This document shows, piece by piece, positions 48,096 to 56,608 of a DNA stretch of 64,000 bases. The stretch comes from Streptomyces verrucosisporus (GTDB lineage: Bacteria; Actinomycetota; Actinomycetes; Streptomycetales; Streptomycetaceae): contig NZ_JADEYH010000001.1 of assembly GCF_017114865.1 (NCBI RefSeq), positions 62,001 through 126,000 on the forward strand, written 5' to 3'. The first letter of the stretch is position 1, and every line of letters begins with the position of its first letter. The notes under the pieces were generated by a model. The model was not told where the DNA came from. It worked only from the letters and a program-made list of their open reading frames with translations, and did not search any database. The translations under genes and the position numbers were made by a program.

Positions 48096-50792
48096 ATGAG
48101 CAAGGGCTACGCCGTCTTCTGCGACGCCGACCGCCACTTCTACGACGCCCCCCACCGCCTCTCGGACGAGGCAGGACGGGCCGGCACCTACGAGGCCGCC
48201 CGCCGCCCGGCACCCGCCGGCTGGCAGCGCCACCGCTCCGGAGACTGGCTGGCCCTGCGCCCGCTGGAGGCCGAACTCCCCGCACAGGGCTGGAAGATCC
48301 ACGTCTCGGCCTGCCTGGACAACGCCGAGCGGATCCTGGAGAAGGTCTGGGACTACTGCGTGTCCCGGGGCGTGGCCTTCAAGTTCATGCCCAGCCGCTA
48401 CCTGCTGCACAACCGCAACGCCAAGTACGCCGACCGCGGCGCCAGCGGCAAGTTCGTCACCGTCTACCCGGCCGGCGACGAGCAGTGCCGCACCATCGCC
48501 GAGGACCTCGACGCGCTGCTGGCCGGCGAGAGCGGCCCGTACATCCTCAGCGACCTGCGCTGGGGGAACGGCCCGGTGCACGTGCGCTGGGGCAGCTTCA
48601 CGGAGCGGCACTGCTACGAGGACGGCGAGCTGCGCCCCGCCGTCGAGGACGCCGAGGGCCGCCTGGTGCCCGACCGCAGGGACCCGGCCTTCCACGTCCC
48701 CGACTGGATCACCCTCCCCGACTTCCTGCGGCCCCACCTGGAGGCCCGCGGCGCGGCGAAGGTCGCCGACATCCCCTACAGCATCGAGAAGGCACTGCAC
48801 TTCTCCAACGGCGGGGGCGTGTACGTCGGCACCGACACCCGCACCGGCGAGAAGGTCGTCCTCAAGGAGGGCCGCCCCCACGCCGGCCTCGCCGCGGACG
48901 GCGCCGACGCCGTGACCCGCCTGCGCCGTGAGAAGGAGGCGCTGGAGAGGCTCTCGGGCCTGCCGCAGACCCCCGAGGTGCGCGACTGGTTCCAGCTCGG
49001 CGACCACTGGTTCCTGGTGCTGGAGTACGTCGACGGCAGGCCGCTCAACAGCTTCTTCGCCCTGCGCCACCCCCTGATCGAGGCGGACCCCGGCCCGGAC
49101 GCGATCGCCGGGTACACCGAGTGGGCCCTGCGCGTCCACCGGCTGGTGGAGGAGGCCGTCGAGGCCGTCCACGCCCGCGGCGTCGTCTTCAACGACCTGC
49201 ACCTGTTCAACATCATGGTCTCCGAGGACGAGCGGTCGGTGACACTGCTGGACTTCGAGGCCGCCGCCCACATCGACGAGGGCCGCCGCCAGGTCATCGC
49301 CAACCCCGGTTTCGTCGCCCCCGCCGACCGCAGGGGGTTCGACGTCGACCGCTACGCCCTGGCCTGCCTGCGCATCGCGCTCTTCCTGCCGCAGACCAGC
49401 CTGCTGGCGATCGACCGGGGCAAGGCGGCACACCTGGCCGAGCTGGTGGCCGAGGAGTTCCCCGTACCGCGCGAGTTCCTCGACGAGGCCGTGGCGGAGA
49501 TCCTCCGCGGCTGGGAGCCCCCGGAGCCGGACGGCTCCGGGCGAGGGCCGGGCGGCACGGCCCAGGAGGGGACGGCGGGCGCCGCGACGGGCGCGCCCGG
49601 GCCGGGCTACCTGCCCGTCCACCCCGCCGACTGGCCGCGCAGCCGCGACTCGATGGCGCGGGCGGTACTCGCCTCGGCCACCCCCGAACGCGAGGACCGC
49701 TTCTTCCCCGGCGACATAGCCCAGTTCGCCGCCGGCGGCGGCCTCTCCTTCGCCAACGGCGCGGCCGGAGTGCTCCACGCCCTGGCCGTCACCGGTGCCG
49801 AGAGGTGCCCGGCCGCCGAGGACTGGCTGCTGCGCGGGACCAAGGAGCTCCCCTCCGGCACCCCGCTGGGCTTCTACGACGGACTGTCCGGCATCGCCTG
49901 GACCCTGGAGCGCTTCGGCCACACCGACCGGGCCCTGGAACTGGCCGGGACGGTCGTGGAACAGCCCTGGGAGGACCTGGCCCCCGACCTGCACGGCGGA
50001 CTGTCCGGCATCGGACTGGCGCTGGACTGCCTGGCCGCCTCCACCGGCGAGAGCGCCCTGCGCGAAGCGGCGCTGCGCTGCGCCCGCCTCGTCGCCGACA
50101 AGGGCGGACGCGAGGCCGGCCGCGGCCCCCGGGCCGGGCTGCTGTACGGCTCGGCCGGCCAGGCCCTGCTCTTCCTGCGGCTGTACGAGCGAACCGGCGA
50201 GCCCGGACTGCTCGACCTCGCCGCCGACGCCCTGCGGCGCGACCTCGACCACTGCGTGATCAGCGCCGGCGGCGCCCTCCAGGTGGACGAGGGCTGGCGC
50301 ACCATGCCCTACCTGGGCGAGGGCAGCGTCGGCATCGGGATGGTGCTGGACGACTACGCCGCCCACCGCGACGACGAGCGGTTCGAGCGGGCGCGGCACG
50401 ACATCCTCAAGGCCGCCCGCTCCAGGTTCTACGCCCAGCCCGCCCTGTTCCGGGGCACGGCCGGGATGATCCTGCACCTGAGCCGCACCACCGTCGGCGA
50501 ACCCGGCGCCCACGAGGCCGACCTGCGACGCCAGATCGCCTCGCTGACCCGGGCCGCCGTCCCGTACCAGGGCCTGCTGGCCTTCCCCGGCGAACAGATG
50601 ATGCGCCTGTCGATGGACCTCGCCACCGGCACGGCCGGCTGTCTGCTCGCCCTGGGCAGCGCACTGCACGACACCCCCGTGCACCTGCCCTTCCTCCCGC
50701 CGCCCCCGAGGCGGCCCCAGAGCCGGTCTCTCGTCAGGGAGGCCGTACCGGAAAATCCCGTCCCCACGGAAACGAAAGGAACAGAGAAATGA
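48096..50792 (+). CDS. amfT: Class III lanthipeptide synthetase (LanKC), AmfT/RamC type
   Basis: An 898-residue LanKC enzyme that phosphorylates Ser residues of the AmfS precursor, eliminates phosphate and forms labionin/lanthionine bridges. N-terminal lyase-like domain about 1-210 (FCDADRHFYDAPHRL; WKIHVSACLDNAERIL); Ser/Thr kinase domain about 225-500 with VLKEGRPHAG, EYVDGRPL, catalytic HARGVVFNDLHLFNIMV and LLDFEAA; C-terminal cyclase domain with GLSGIGLALDCL, LLYGSAGQALLFLRL, FRGTAGMILHL. Zinc ligands are not apparent, as usual for class III. Start ATG at 48096. Stop overlaps amfS start (ATGA). Confidence 0.96.
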   Translation: MSKGYAVFCDADRHFYDAPHRLSDEAGRAGTYEAARRPAPAGWQRHRSGDWLALRPLEAELPAQGWKIHVSACLDNAERILEKVWDYCVSRGVAFKFMPSRYLLHNRNAKYADRGASGKFVTVYPAGDEQCRTIAEDLDALLAGESGPYILSDLRWGNGPVHVRWGSFTERHCYEDGELRPAVEDAEGRLVPDRRDPAFHVPDWITLPDFLRPHLEARGAAKVADIPYSIEKALHFSNGGGVYVGTDTRTGEKVVLKEGRPHAGLAADGADAVTRLRREKEALERLSGLPQTPEVRDWFQLGDHWFLVLEYVDGRPLNSFFALRHPLIEADPGPDAIAGYTEWALRVHRLVEEAVEAVHARGVVFNDLHLFNIMVSEDERSVTLLDFEAAAHIDEGRRQVIANPGFVAPADRRGFDVDRYALACLRIALFLPQTSLLAIDRGKAAHLAELVAEEFPVPREFLDEAVAEILRGWEPPEPDGSGRGPGGTAQEGTAGAATGAPGPGYLPVHPADWPRSRDSMARAVLASATPEREDRFFPGDIAQFAAGGGLSFANGAAGVLHALAVTGAERCPAAEDWLLRGTKELPSGTPLGFYDGLSGIAWTLERFGHTDRALELAGTVVEQPWEDLAPDLHGGLSGIGLALDCLAASTGESALREAALRCARLVADKGGREAGRGPRAGLLYGSAGQALLFLRLYERTGEPGLLDLAADALRRDLDHCVISAGGALQVDEGWRTMPYLGEGSVGIGMVLDDYAAHRDDERFERARHDILKAARSRFYAQPALFRGTAGMILHLSRTTVGEPGAHEADLRRQIASLTRAAVPYQGLLAFPGEQMMRLSMDLATGTAGCLLALGSALHDTPVHLPFLPPPPRRPQSRSLVREAVPENPVPTETKGTEK

Positions 50793-50914
50793 CTCTTCTC
50801 GACCTGCAGACCCTGGAGACCTCCGAGGACAAGGGCACCGTCGCCGGCGGCGGCTCCGAGGCCAGCCTGCTGCTGTGCGGTGACAGCTCCCTGAGCGTCA
50901 CCACCTGCAACTGA
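50789..50914 (+). CDS. amfS: SapB/AmfS lanthipeptide precursor
   Basis: A 41-residue peptide, MTLLDLQTLETSEDK at its N-terminus (leader) and SEASLLLCGDSSLSVTTCN as core. The two S-x-x-S-x-x-x-C motifs (SEASLLLC, SSLSVTTC) are the labionin/lanthionine-forming pattern of RamS/AmfS. The leader's LLDLQ motif is recognised by LanKC. The mature product is a surface-active morphogen needed for aerial hyphae on rich medium. Start ATG at 50789 overlaps the amfT stop. Very small; confident by sequence and context. Confidence 0.97.
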   Translation: MTLLDLQTLETSEDKGTVAGGGSEASLLLCGDSSLSVTTCN

Positions 50915-50923
50915 CCTCGCCAC

Positions 50924-50992
50924 TGCGGGATCTGATCCCGCGGTCGTGAAACGGTCGACGCGGTCCCGGGCGGTCACAGCGCCCGGGACCGC
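50924..50992 (+). terminator. Two hairpins between amfS and the ABC transporter gene
   Basis: A 7-bp hairpin (50924-50930 with 50934-50940) and a 13-bp perfect stem (50960-50972 with 50980-50992) follow amfS by ten bases. They probably act as a partial terminator or stabiliser, raising amfS message relative to amfB and amfA. Confidence 0.75.
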
Positions 50993-51074
50993 ATCGCCGT
51001 ATCCCAAGGTCTACCCCGGCCGCCCCGCGCGTACCCCCGCCGCACCGCCCACGGACGCGAGGAGCCCACCGCCC

Positions 51075-52937
51075 ATGGCGCCCCAGCCCGCAGCCGACGC
51101 CTCCGATCCCGCAGCCGACACCGCCGACAGGACCGGTACGGCCGGTACAGCCGTCGCCGGTACTGAGGCCGACCGCGTCCTGACGGCCGCGATCCGCCAC
51201 AGCGCCGGTCGCGCCACGGCGATCTGCCTGCTCGCCACCGCGTCCGCCGCAGCGACCATCGCCCTGCCCGCCGCGCTCGGGCACACCCTCGACCTGGCGC
51301 TGGACGGCGCCGGGGAGGCCGCCCGCTGGACGGCGCTGTGCGCGCTGCTGGTCGCGGCCGAGGTGCTGCTGGACGCGGTGAGCGCCCGTCTCACCGGCAC
51401 CACCGACGCCCGCTCCACCGCCTGGCTGCGCCGCCGCGGGCTGGAGCACCTGCTGGCCGTGGGCCCCCGGCGGGCGGCCCGCTTCGACCACGGCGACCTG
51501 GTGACGCGGCTGTCGGGCAACGCGGCCGAGGCCGGCGCGGCCCCCACCGCCGCCGCCACCACCGTCTCCTCGCTCATCACCCCGCTCGGCGCCCTGGTGG
51601 CGCTGGCGCTGGTGGACCCCTGGCTCGCCGCCGCGTTCTGCGCCGGGGTCCCGCTGCTGGTTCTGCTGCTGCGCGCCTTCGCGCGCGGCTCCTCCGACAG
51701 CGTCTCGCGCTACCAGCGCGTCCAGGGCGAAATCGCCGCGCGCCTGGTCGAGGCGCTGGCCGGCGCCCGTACCCTCGCCGCCGCGGGCACCGCCGACCGC
51801 GAACGTGCCCGTGTGCTGACCCCGCTGCCCGAACTGGCCGCCCACGGGCGGCGGATGTGGCACGTGTACGGGCGGGCCATGGTCGGCGGAGGCGTCCTGG
51901 TCCCCCTGCTGACGATCGCCGTCCTGGCGGTGGGCGGTGTGCGGCTGGCCGCCGGCGAACTGAGCGTCGGCGAACTGCTGGCCGCCTCCCGCTACGCGGC
52001 CCTGGCCGCCGGGATCGGCGCGGTCACCGGCCGGCTCGGCGCCCTGGTGCGCAGCCGCGCCGCGGCCCGCCGGGTGGGCGAACTGCTGGCCGTGCCCCCG
52101 GTCGCGTACGGCCGCCGCGCGCTGCCGCCGGAGGGCACCGGGCGGCTGGAACTGCGCGGTGTGACCGCCGTGCGCGGCGGGCGCGAGGTGCTGCGCGGCG
52201 TCGATCTGGTGGTGCCCGGCGGCGCCACGATGGCCGTGGTGGGGCGGTCCGGTTCGGGCAAGTCCACCCTCGCCGCGCTGGCCGGGCGCCTGGCCGACCC
52301 CGACGAGGGACGGGTGCTGCTCGACGGCGTCCCGCTGGACGGGCTCGGCCCCGCCGAACTGCGCCGCGAGATCGGCTACGCCTTCGAGCGGCCGGCCCTG
52401 TTCGGGGACACCGTCGGCGAGGCGGTCGCCTTTGGTGCCCACGATCCCGGCCCCGCCGCCGTCGAGGACGCCGCGCGGGCGGCCAGCGCGGACGCCTTCG
52501 TCCGCCGCCTGCCCGCCGGGTACGGCACCAGGACGGCGGACGCGCCGCTGTCCGGCGGCGAGTTCCAGCGTCTGGGCCTGGCCCGGGCCTTCGCCCACGC
52601 GGGGCGGCTGCTGGTGCTGGACGACGCCACCTCCAGCCTGGACAGCGCCACCGAACTCCAGGTGAGCCGGGCGCTGACGGACCGGGTGCGGGCCGGCACC
52701 CGGCTGCTGATCGCGCACCGCGTCTCCTCCGCGGCCCGTGCGGATCTGGTCGCCTGGCTGGAGGACGGCCGGGTGCGGGCCGTCGGACCGCACGAGGCGC
52801 TGTGGGAACTGCCGGACTACCGGGCGGTGTTCGCGGCCGGGGACGGCCCGGATACCGGGAAGTCCCGGGAGATGCCGGGCCCTTGGGAGGCGGTGCGGGC
52901 CCCGGGGGCCCGCACCGCGGTGGAGGAGAGGCCGTGA
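51075..52937 (+). CDS. amfB: ABC transporter, AmfB/RamA type (membrane-ATPase fusion)
   Basis: A 620-residue half-transporter: six transmembrane helices in residues about 40-330 (RATAICLLATASAAATIALPAAL, LVALALVDPWLAAAFCAGVPLLVLLL, VPLLTIAVLAVGGVRLAA), then an ABC domain with Walker A GRSGSGKST, signature LSGGEFQR and Walker B LLVLDDATSSLD. With AmfA it exports the AmfS/SapB peptide. Start ATG at 51075 with AGGAG upstream; the sequence before it has no recognised function. It overlaps the next gene by GTGA, so the exporter subunits are coupled. Confidence 0.92.
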   Translation: MAPQPAADASDPAADTADRTGTAGTAVAGTEADRVLTAAIRHSAGRATAICLLATASAAATIALPAALGHTLDLALDGAGEAARWTALCALLVAAEVLLDAVSARLTGTTDARSTAWLRRRGLEHLLAVGPRRAARFDHGDLVTRLSGNAAEAGAAPTAAATTVSSLITPLGALVALALVDPWLAAAFCAGVPLLVLLLRAFARGSSDSVSRYQRVQGEIAARLVEALAGARTLAAAGTADRERARVLTPLPELAAHGRRMWHVYGRAMVGGGVLVPLLTIAVLAVGGVRLAAGELSVGELLAASRYAALAAGIGAVTGRLGALVRSRAAARRVGELLAVPPVAYGRRALPPEGTGRLELRGVTAVRGGREVLRGVDLVVPGGATMAVVGRSGSGKSTLAALAGRLADPDEGRVLLDGVPLDGLGPAELRREIGYAFERPALFGDTVGEAVAFGAHDPGPAAVEDAARAASADAFVRRLPAGYGTRTADAPLSGGEFQRLGLARAFAHAGRLLVLDDATSSLDSATELQVSRALTDRVRAGTRLLIAHRVSSAARADLVAWLEDGRVRAVGPHEALWELPDYRAVFAAGDGPDTGKSREMPGPWEAVRAPGARTAVEERP

Positions 52938-54823
52938 GCCCCGCGAACCGGACGAGCCCGGCCGGCCGTACCACCCCGGGCCCGGCCCGCCGCCTCCTGC
53001 CCCGCGCCACGCGCTTCCTGCGCCACCGCCGCCGCGTCCTGGTCCGGCTCGGCGGCTGGTCGCTGCTGGAGTCCGCGCAGACCTTCCTGGTCGGCTACGG
53101 CGTGGCCCAGGCCCTGGACCGGGGCTTCCTGGCCGGGAGCACCGGTACGGGGCTGGTCTGGCTGGCGGTGGCCGCCGCGGCGACCGTCGCCGGCGGCCTG
53201 GCGGTGCGGGGGGTCTTCCGCGGACTGGCCGACCTGGTGGAGCCGCTGCGCGACGGGCTGCTGCGCCATGTGGTGACCCGCGCCCTGCACGGGGCGGTGG
53301 CCGCCCCGGCCCGGGCGGACAGCTCCTCCGTCTCCCGCCTCACCCACCAGACCGAGCTGGCCCGGGACAGCTTCGCCGGACTGGTGCTGGTGCTGCGCTC
53401 CTTCGTCTTCACCGCGGCCGGGGCGCTGGCCGGACTGGCCTCCCTCCACCCCCTGCTGCTCCTGGTGGTCGTACCGCCCCTGGTGCTGGGGCTGCTGCTC
53501 TTCACGGCCACACTGGTGCCGATGGCGGCACGCCAGCGGGACTTCCTCGACGCGGACGAGGCCCTCTCCACGCGCTACGGAGCCGTCGCCGCCGGGCTGC
53601 GGGACATCGTGGCGTGCGGCGCCGAGCGGCGCACCGCCGGGGAGGCGGAAGCGCTGGTGGCCACCGAGGTGGGGGCGGCCCGCTCGCTGGCCCGGTGGGC
53701 CGCCGCCCGCACCATGGCGCTGGGTGTGGCCGGGCACCTGCCGATCGTGCTGCTGCTGCTGGCCATCCCGTGGCTGCTGGACCGCGGTCTCACGGCGGGC
53801 GCGCTGCTGGGCGCGCTGACGTATCTGACCCAGTCGCTGCTGCCCGCCCTGCGGACGCTGATGAGCGCCCTGGGGGCGGCCGGTACCCGGCTGCTGGTGA
53901 TCCTGGACCGGCTCGTCGGCGCGGACCCGCCGCGGCGGAGCGCGCCGGCGGCCGAGGAGCCGGCCGCCCCCGTCCCCGCAGCCCCCGTACGGTCCGCGGC
54001 GGGCTCACGGGTGGAGCTGCGCTCGGTGACCTTCGCCTACGGCCCCGGCGCCCAGCCTGTGCTGCGCGAGGTGGACCTCACCGTCGAACCCGGCGAGCAC
54101 CTGGTCGTCGTGGGCCCCAGCGGCATCGGCAAGTCCACCCTCGCCGCTGTGGTGGCGGGCCTGCTCGTCCCCGGCCGGGGCGAGGTCCTGGTGGACGGGG
54201 CCCCGCCCCTCGCCGCCGGGAGGAGCGCCGGCGAGCTGGCGCGGCGGCGTGTGCTGATCCCGCAGCAGGCGTACGTGTTCACCGGCACGCTCCGCGAGAA
54301 CCTGCTCTACCTGTGCCCGGACGACCGGCCCGGTGACCGGCCCGGTGACTCGCCGGTGACCGGCCCGGGGGAGGACGGACCGGAGGAGAGGATGGCCGCC
54401 TCGGTGGCGGCGGTCGGGCTCGGACCGCTGGCCGCCAGGCTGGGCGGACTGGACGCGGTGGTCGACCCGGCCGCCCTCTCCCAGGGGGAGCGGCAGCTGA
54501 TCGCGCTGGGCCGGGCCCATCTGTCGCCCGCCCCCCTGGTGCTGCTGGACGAGGCCACCTGCCATCTGGACCCGCAGGCGGAGGCGCGCGCCGAGCGGGC
54601 GTTCGCGGACCGGCCCGGCACGCTGGTGGTGATCGCCCACCGGATCAGCTCGGCGCACCGGGCCGACCGGGTACTGGTGATGGACGGCGCCCGGGCCACC
54701 GCCGGGAGCCACCGCGAACTGCTGGAGCGCTCACCGCTGTACCGCGACCTGGTGGGGCGCTGGCACACCGGCCGCGACGGCGGGCCCACCGCCCGGCCGG
54801 GCCGGGAGAGCACCCCGGCCTGA
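52934..54823 (+). CDS. amfA: ABC transporter, AmfA/RamB type
   Basis: A 629-residue half-transporter. Six membrane helices (LGGWSLLESAQTFLVGYGVA; GTGLVWLAVAAAATVAGGLA; HPLLLLVVVPPLVLGLLLF; LPIVLLLLAIPWLLDRGL) precede an ABC domain: Walker A GPSGIGKST, signature LSQGERQL, Walker B LVLLDEATCHLD. A segment of about 30 residues (DDRPGDRPGDSPVTGPGEDG) is inserted before the signature and looks disordered. Start GTG at 52934, overlapping the amfB stop by four bases. With AmfB it exports the mature peptide. Confidence 0.92.
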   Translation: MSPANRTSPAGRTTPGPARRLLPRATRFLRHRRRVLVRLGGWSLLESAQTFLVGYGVAQALDRGFLAGSTGTGLVWLAVAAAATVAGGLAVRGVFRGLADLVEPLRDGLLRHVVTRALHGAVAAPARADSSSVSRLTHQTELARDSFAGLVLVLRSFVFTAAGALAGLASLHPLLLLVVVPPLVLGLLLFTATLVPMAARQRDFLDADEALSTRYGAVAAGLRDIVACGAERRTAGEAEALVATEVGAARSLARWAAARTMALGVAGHLPIVLLLLAIPWLLDRGLTAGALLGALTYLTQSLLPALRTLMSALGAAGTRLLVILDRLVGADPPRRSAPAAEEPAAPVPAAPVRSAAGSRVELRSVTFAYGPGAQPVLREVDLTVEPGEHLVVVGPSGIGKSTLAAVVAGLLVPGRGEVLVDGAPPLAAGRSAGELARRRVLIPQQAYVFTGTLRENLLYLCPDDRPGDRPGDSPVTGPGEDGPEERMAASVAAVGLGPLAARLGGLDAVVDPAALSQGERQLIALGRAHLSPAPLVLLDEATCHLDPQAEARAERAFADRPGTLVVIAHRISSAHRADRVLVMDGARATAGSHRELLERSPLYRDLVGRWHTGRDGGPTARPGRESTPA

Positions 54824-54844
54824 GACCCGCGGCCCCGCACGGGC

Positions 54845-54892
54845 CCGGCCGGGCGCACGTACGCGTGCCCGCGCACCTGTGCGCCCGGCCGG
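54845..54892. terminator. Bidirectional terminator between amfA and amfR
   Basis: Perfect 14-bp arms (54845-54858 and 54879-54892) around a 20-base loop that can pair further. It closes the amf operon and the convergent amfR transcript. Confidence 0.85.
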
Positions 54893-54925
54893 ACGGCGGT
54901 CCGGTCGGGCCCTCGTCCGTCGGCG

Positions 54926-55531
54926 CTACACCCAGCCCGCGCCCTGGGATATCCGTATGGCGTCGACTCTGTTGCGCGCCCCGGTCTTACGGGTGATCGC
55001 CGACATGTAGTTGCGTATGGTGCCGTGCGAGAGGTGCAGCCGCCCGGCGATCTCGGAGACCGTCGCCCCCTTCGCGGCCAGCGACAGAACGCTCAGTTCC
55101 CGCGCGGTGAGGGGCATGTCGGCGGCGCGGAGCAGATCGTGGGCGAGGGAGTCGTCCACGTATCTCTTTCCCGCGGCGACGTTTCTGATCCCCTCGAGCA
55201 ACCGCTGCGGGGTGGCGTCCTTGTTGACGAAGCCCAGCGCCTGCGCGTCATAGGCCCGGCGCAGTGCGCCGGGCCTCCCGGGAGTGGCCAGAACCAATAG
55301 CCCACATTTTGCCGATGTCATATGCCGGCACAACTCCGCCATGCCGGCCCCGTCCGGGGCCCCGGGCCCGTCCAGATCCACGACGCACACATCCGCCCGC
55401 AGGGCCCGGAGCCGGCAGGGATCGTTGGACCAGGGTACGTCGCGTACCTCCAGGTCGGGTGCATCGTTGAGCAACGCTGCCAGGCCGGATCGCAGCAGGC
55501 CGAGATGGTGCACCAGCAATACCTGAATCAC
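54926..55531 (-). CDS. amfR: NarL/FixJ-type response regulator AmfR (RamR)
   Basis: A 201-residue response regulator of the LuxR/NarL type. The receiver begins VIQVLLVHHLGLLRSGLAALL, with phosphoacceptor in VCVVDLDGPG and the Lys in GFVNKDATP; the HTH is LTARELSVLSLAAKGATVSEIAGRLHLSHGTIRNYMSAITRK. The usual acidic pair at the receiver start is replaced by HH (VLLVHH), suggesting atypical phosphorylation, as known in RamR/AmfR. Start GTG at 55531 preceded by GGAGGAG; the frame to 55576 is not used. Activator of the convergent amf operon. Confidence 0.93.
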   Translation of the reverse strand: MIQVLLVHHLGLLRSGLAALLNDAPDLEVRDVPWSNDPCRLRALRADVCVVDLDGPGAPDGAGMAELCRHMTSAKCGLLVLATPGRPGALRRAYDAQALGFVNKDATPQRLLEGIRNVAAGKRYVDDSLAHDLLRAADMPLTARELSVLSLAAKGATVSEIAGRLHLSHGTIRNYMSAITRKTGARNRVDAIRISQGAGWV

Positions 55532-55687
55532 GTTCAGCTCCTCCAGTGCCCTGATCGGGGGACGTTCCTCGAACACCCGTCAACAGATACCTGCAAATGG
55601 CACTGGTTAACGCAGAGTTTCAGCCAGTACCGGTGAGTAATGGAAGTGCCGGGGGCAATCGGGGGGCGCATGAATTATCGGTTCGCG

Positions 55688-56308
55688 CTACCGACGCACA
55701 TCGCTGATCGTTTCCGTGGTGATCAAATTGCAAACCGTTTCGATGTCTTCCTGGACCTGCTCGATCGAAATGCGACCGGAGAGCCATCCGATCAGTTCCG
55801 AATGCCAGGTGTGCGCGATGACGCGGACCGCCGAGAGCCGTTTCGGCATCGGCGCGTCGCGCGCCCCCACGGCGTCCAGGATGATCTCGGTGGTGAGCCG
55901 GGAGACCGCGTCGACCTCGGCGCCGGCCGAGCGGTCGGCGAAGGTGAACGCCCGCAGCATGGCCTCCGCCAGGTTCGGCTCCCGCTGGAGCGCGCGGAAG
56001 GCGCGCATCAGCGTCACCGCCACCCGGGCGGCGGGCTCCGGCTCTTTCGGAGGATGCCGGTGCAGCGTCTCGTGCAGCCGCTCCAACTGGTCGTACATGG
56101 TGGCGACCAGCAGATGCACCTTGGAGGGGAAGTAGCGGTAGAGCGTGCCCAGCGCGACGTCCGCGGACTCGGCGACCTCGCGCATCTGCACCGCGCCGAA
56201 GCCCCCGCGCCGGGCCAGTGCGGTGCTGGCCGCCAGGATGCGGCGGCGGCGCGCCTCCTGGTGCTCGGTGAGCGAGGAGGCGGAGGGGAAGCCGGGATGT
56301 GCCGTCAA
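55688..56308 (-). CDS. TetR-family regulator, KstR-like
   Basis: A 206-residue TetR-type repressor. The HTH segment is ARRRRILAASTALARRGGFGAVQMREVAESADVALGTLYRYFPSKVHLL, which closely matches the DNA-binding domain of mycobacterial KstR, the steroid-catabolism repressor. The effector domain (TMYDQLERLHETLHRHPP onward) also resembles it. TTG at 56308 with GGAG upstream is preferred; a longer GTG-initiated form at 56416 is possible. It is divergent from a glycosyltransferase-led operon with a KstR consensus operator between them. Ligand may be an acyl-CoA-like steroid or lipid intermediate. Confidence 0.88.
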   Translation of the reverse strand: MTAHPGFPSASSLTEHQEARRRRILAASTALARRGGFGAVQMREVAESADVALGTLYRYFPSKVHLLVATMYDQLERLHETLHRHPPKEPEPAARVAVTLMRAFRALQREPNLAEAMLRAFTFADRSAGAEVDAVSRLTTEIILDAVGARDAPMPKRLSAVRVIAHTWHSELIGWLSGRISIEQVQEDIETVCNLITTETISDVRR

Positions 56309-56441
56309 GTCTCTCCTGCCGTCTGTCCCGTCGGGCCCGGGCGGCCCCGCCGCGGGCCCGGGCCGCGGGGCCCGGGAGACCGCATCCTCGCAGGGCGGAT
56401 CCGTGGCGTGAATCACCCGGACCGGCTCGGCCCGGAACTTC

Positions 56442-56453
56442 TACCGGCCGGTA
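56442..56453. promoter_or_regulatory. Palindrome TACCGGCCGGTA
   Basis: A perfect 12-bp palindrome in the divergent region between the TetR gene and the glycosyltransferase gene. It might be another operator, but GC palindromes are common here and no consensus is known. Confidence 0.35.
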
Positions 56454-56528
56454 ATCTTGCGAGCCGGACCCGCCCCGCCCCTCGGGGGACGGGGCCGGGG
56501 CGCGGGCCGGGCGTGCCCGGGGCATCAT

Positions 56529-56542
56529 TGAAACTTGTTCCA
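56529..56542. promoter_or_regulatory. KstR-type operator TGAAACTTGTTCCA
   Basis: The 14-bp site fits every fixed base of the KstR consensus TnnAACnnGTTnnA described in mycobacteria. It lies 66 bases before the glycosyltransferase start and between the divergent KstR-like gene and that operon, so it is very probably the operator of this regulator and likely represses both directions. Confidence 0.8.
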
Positions 56543-56608
56543 GAATATCGCCGGCGGTTACGCTCCGGCGGAAAATCGCCGCGAGGACCTTCGAGAAGGG
56601 GGCCGTGA

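Noticed and set aside
47994..50684. 896-residue minus-strand open frame opposite amfT
   Set aside because: Antisense to a full LanKC; composition is typical of a high-GC shadow frame.
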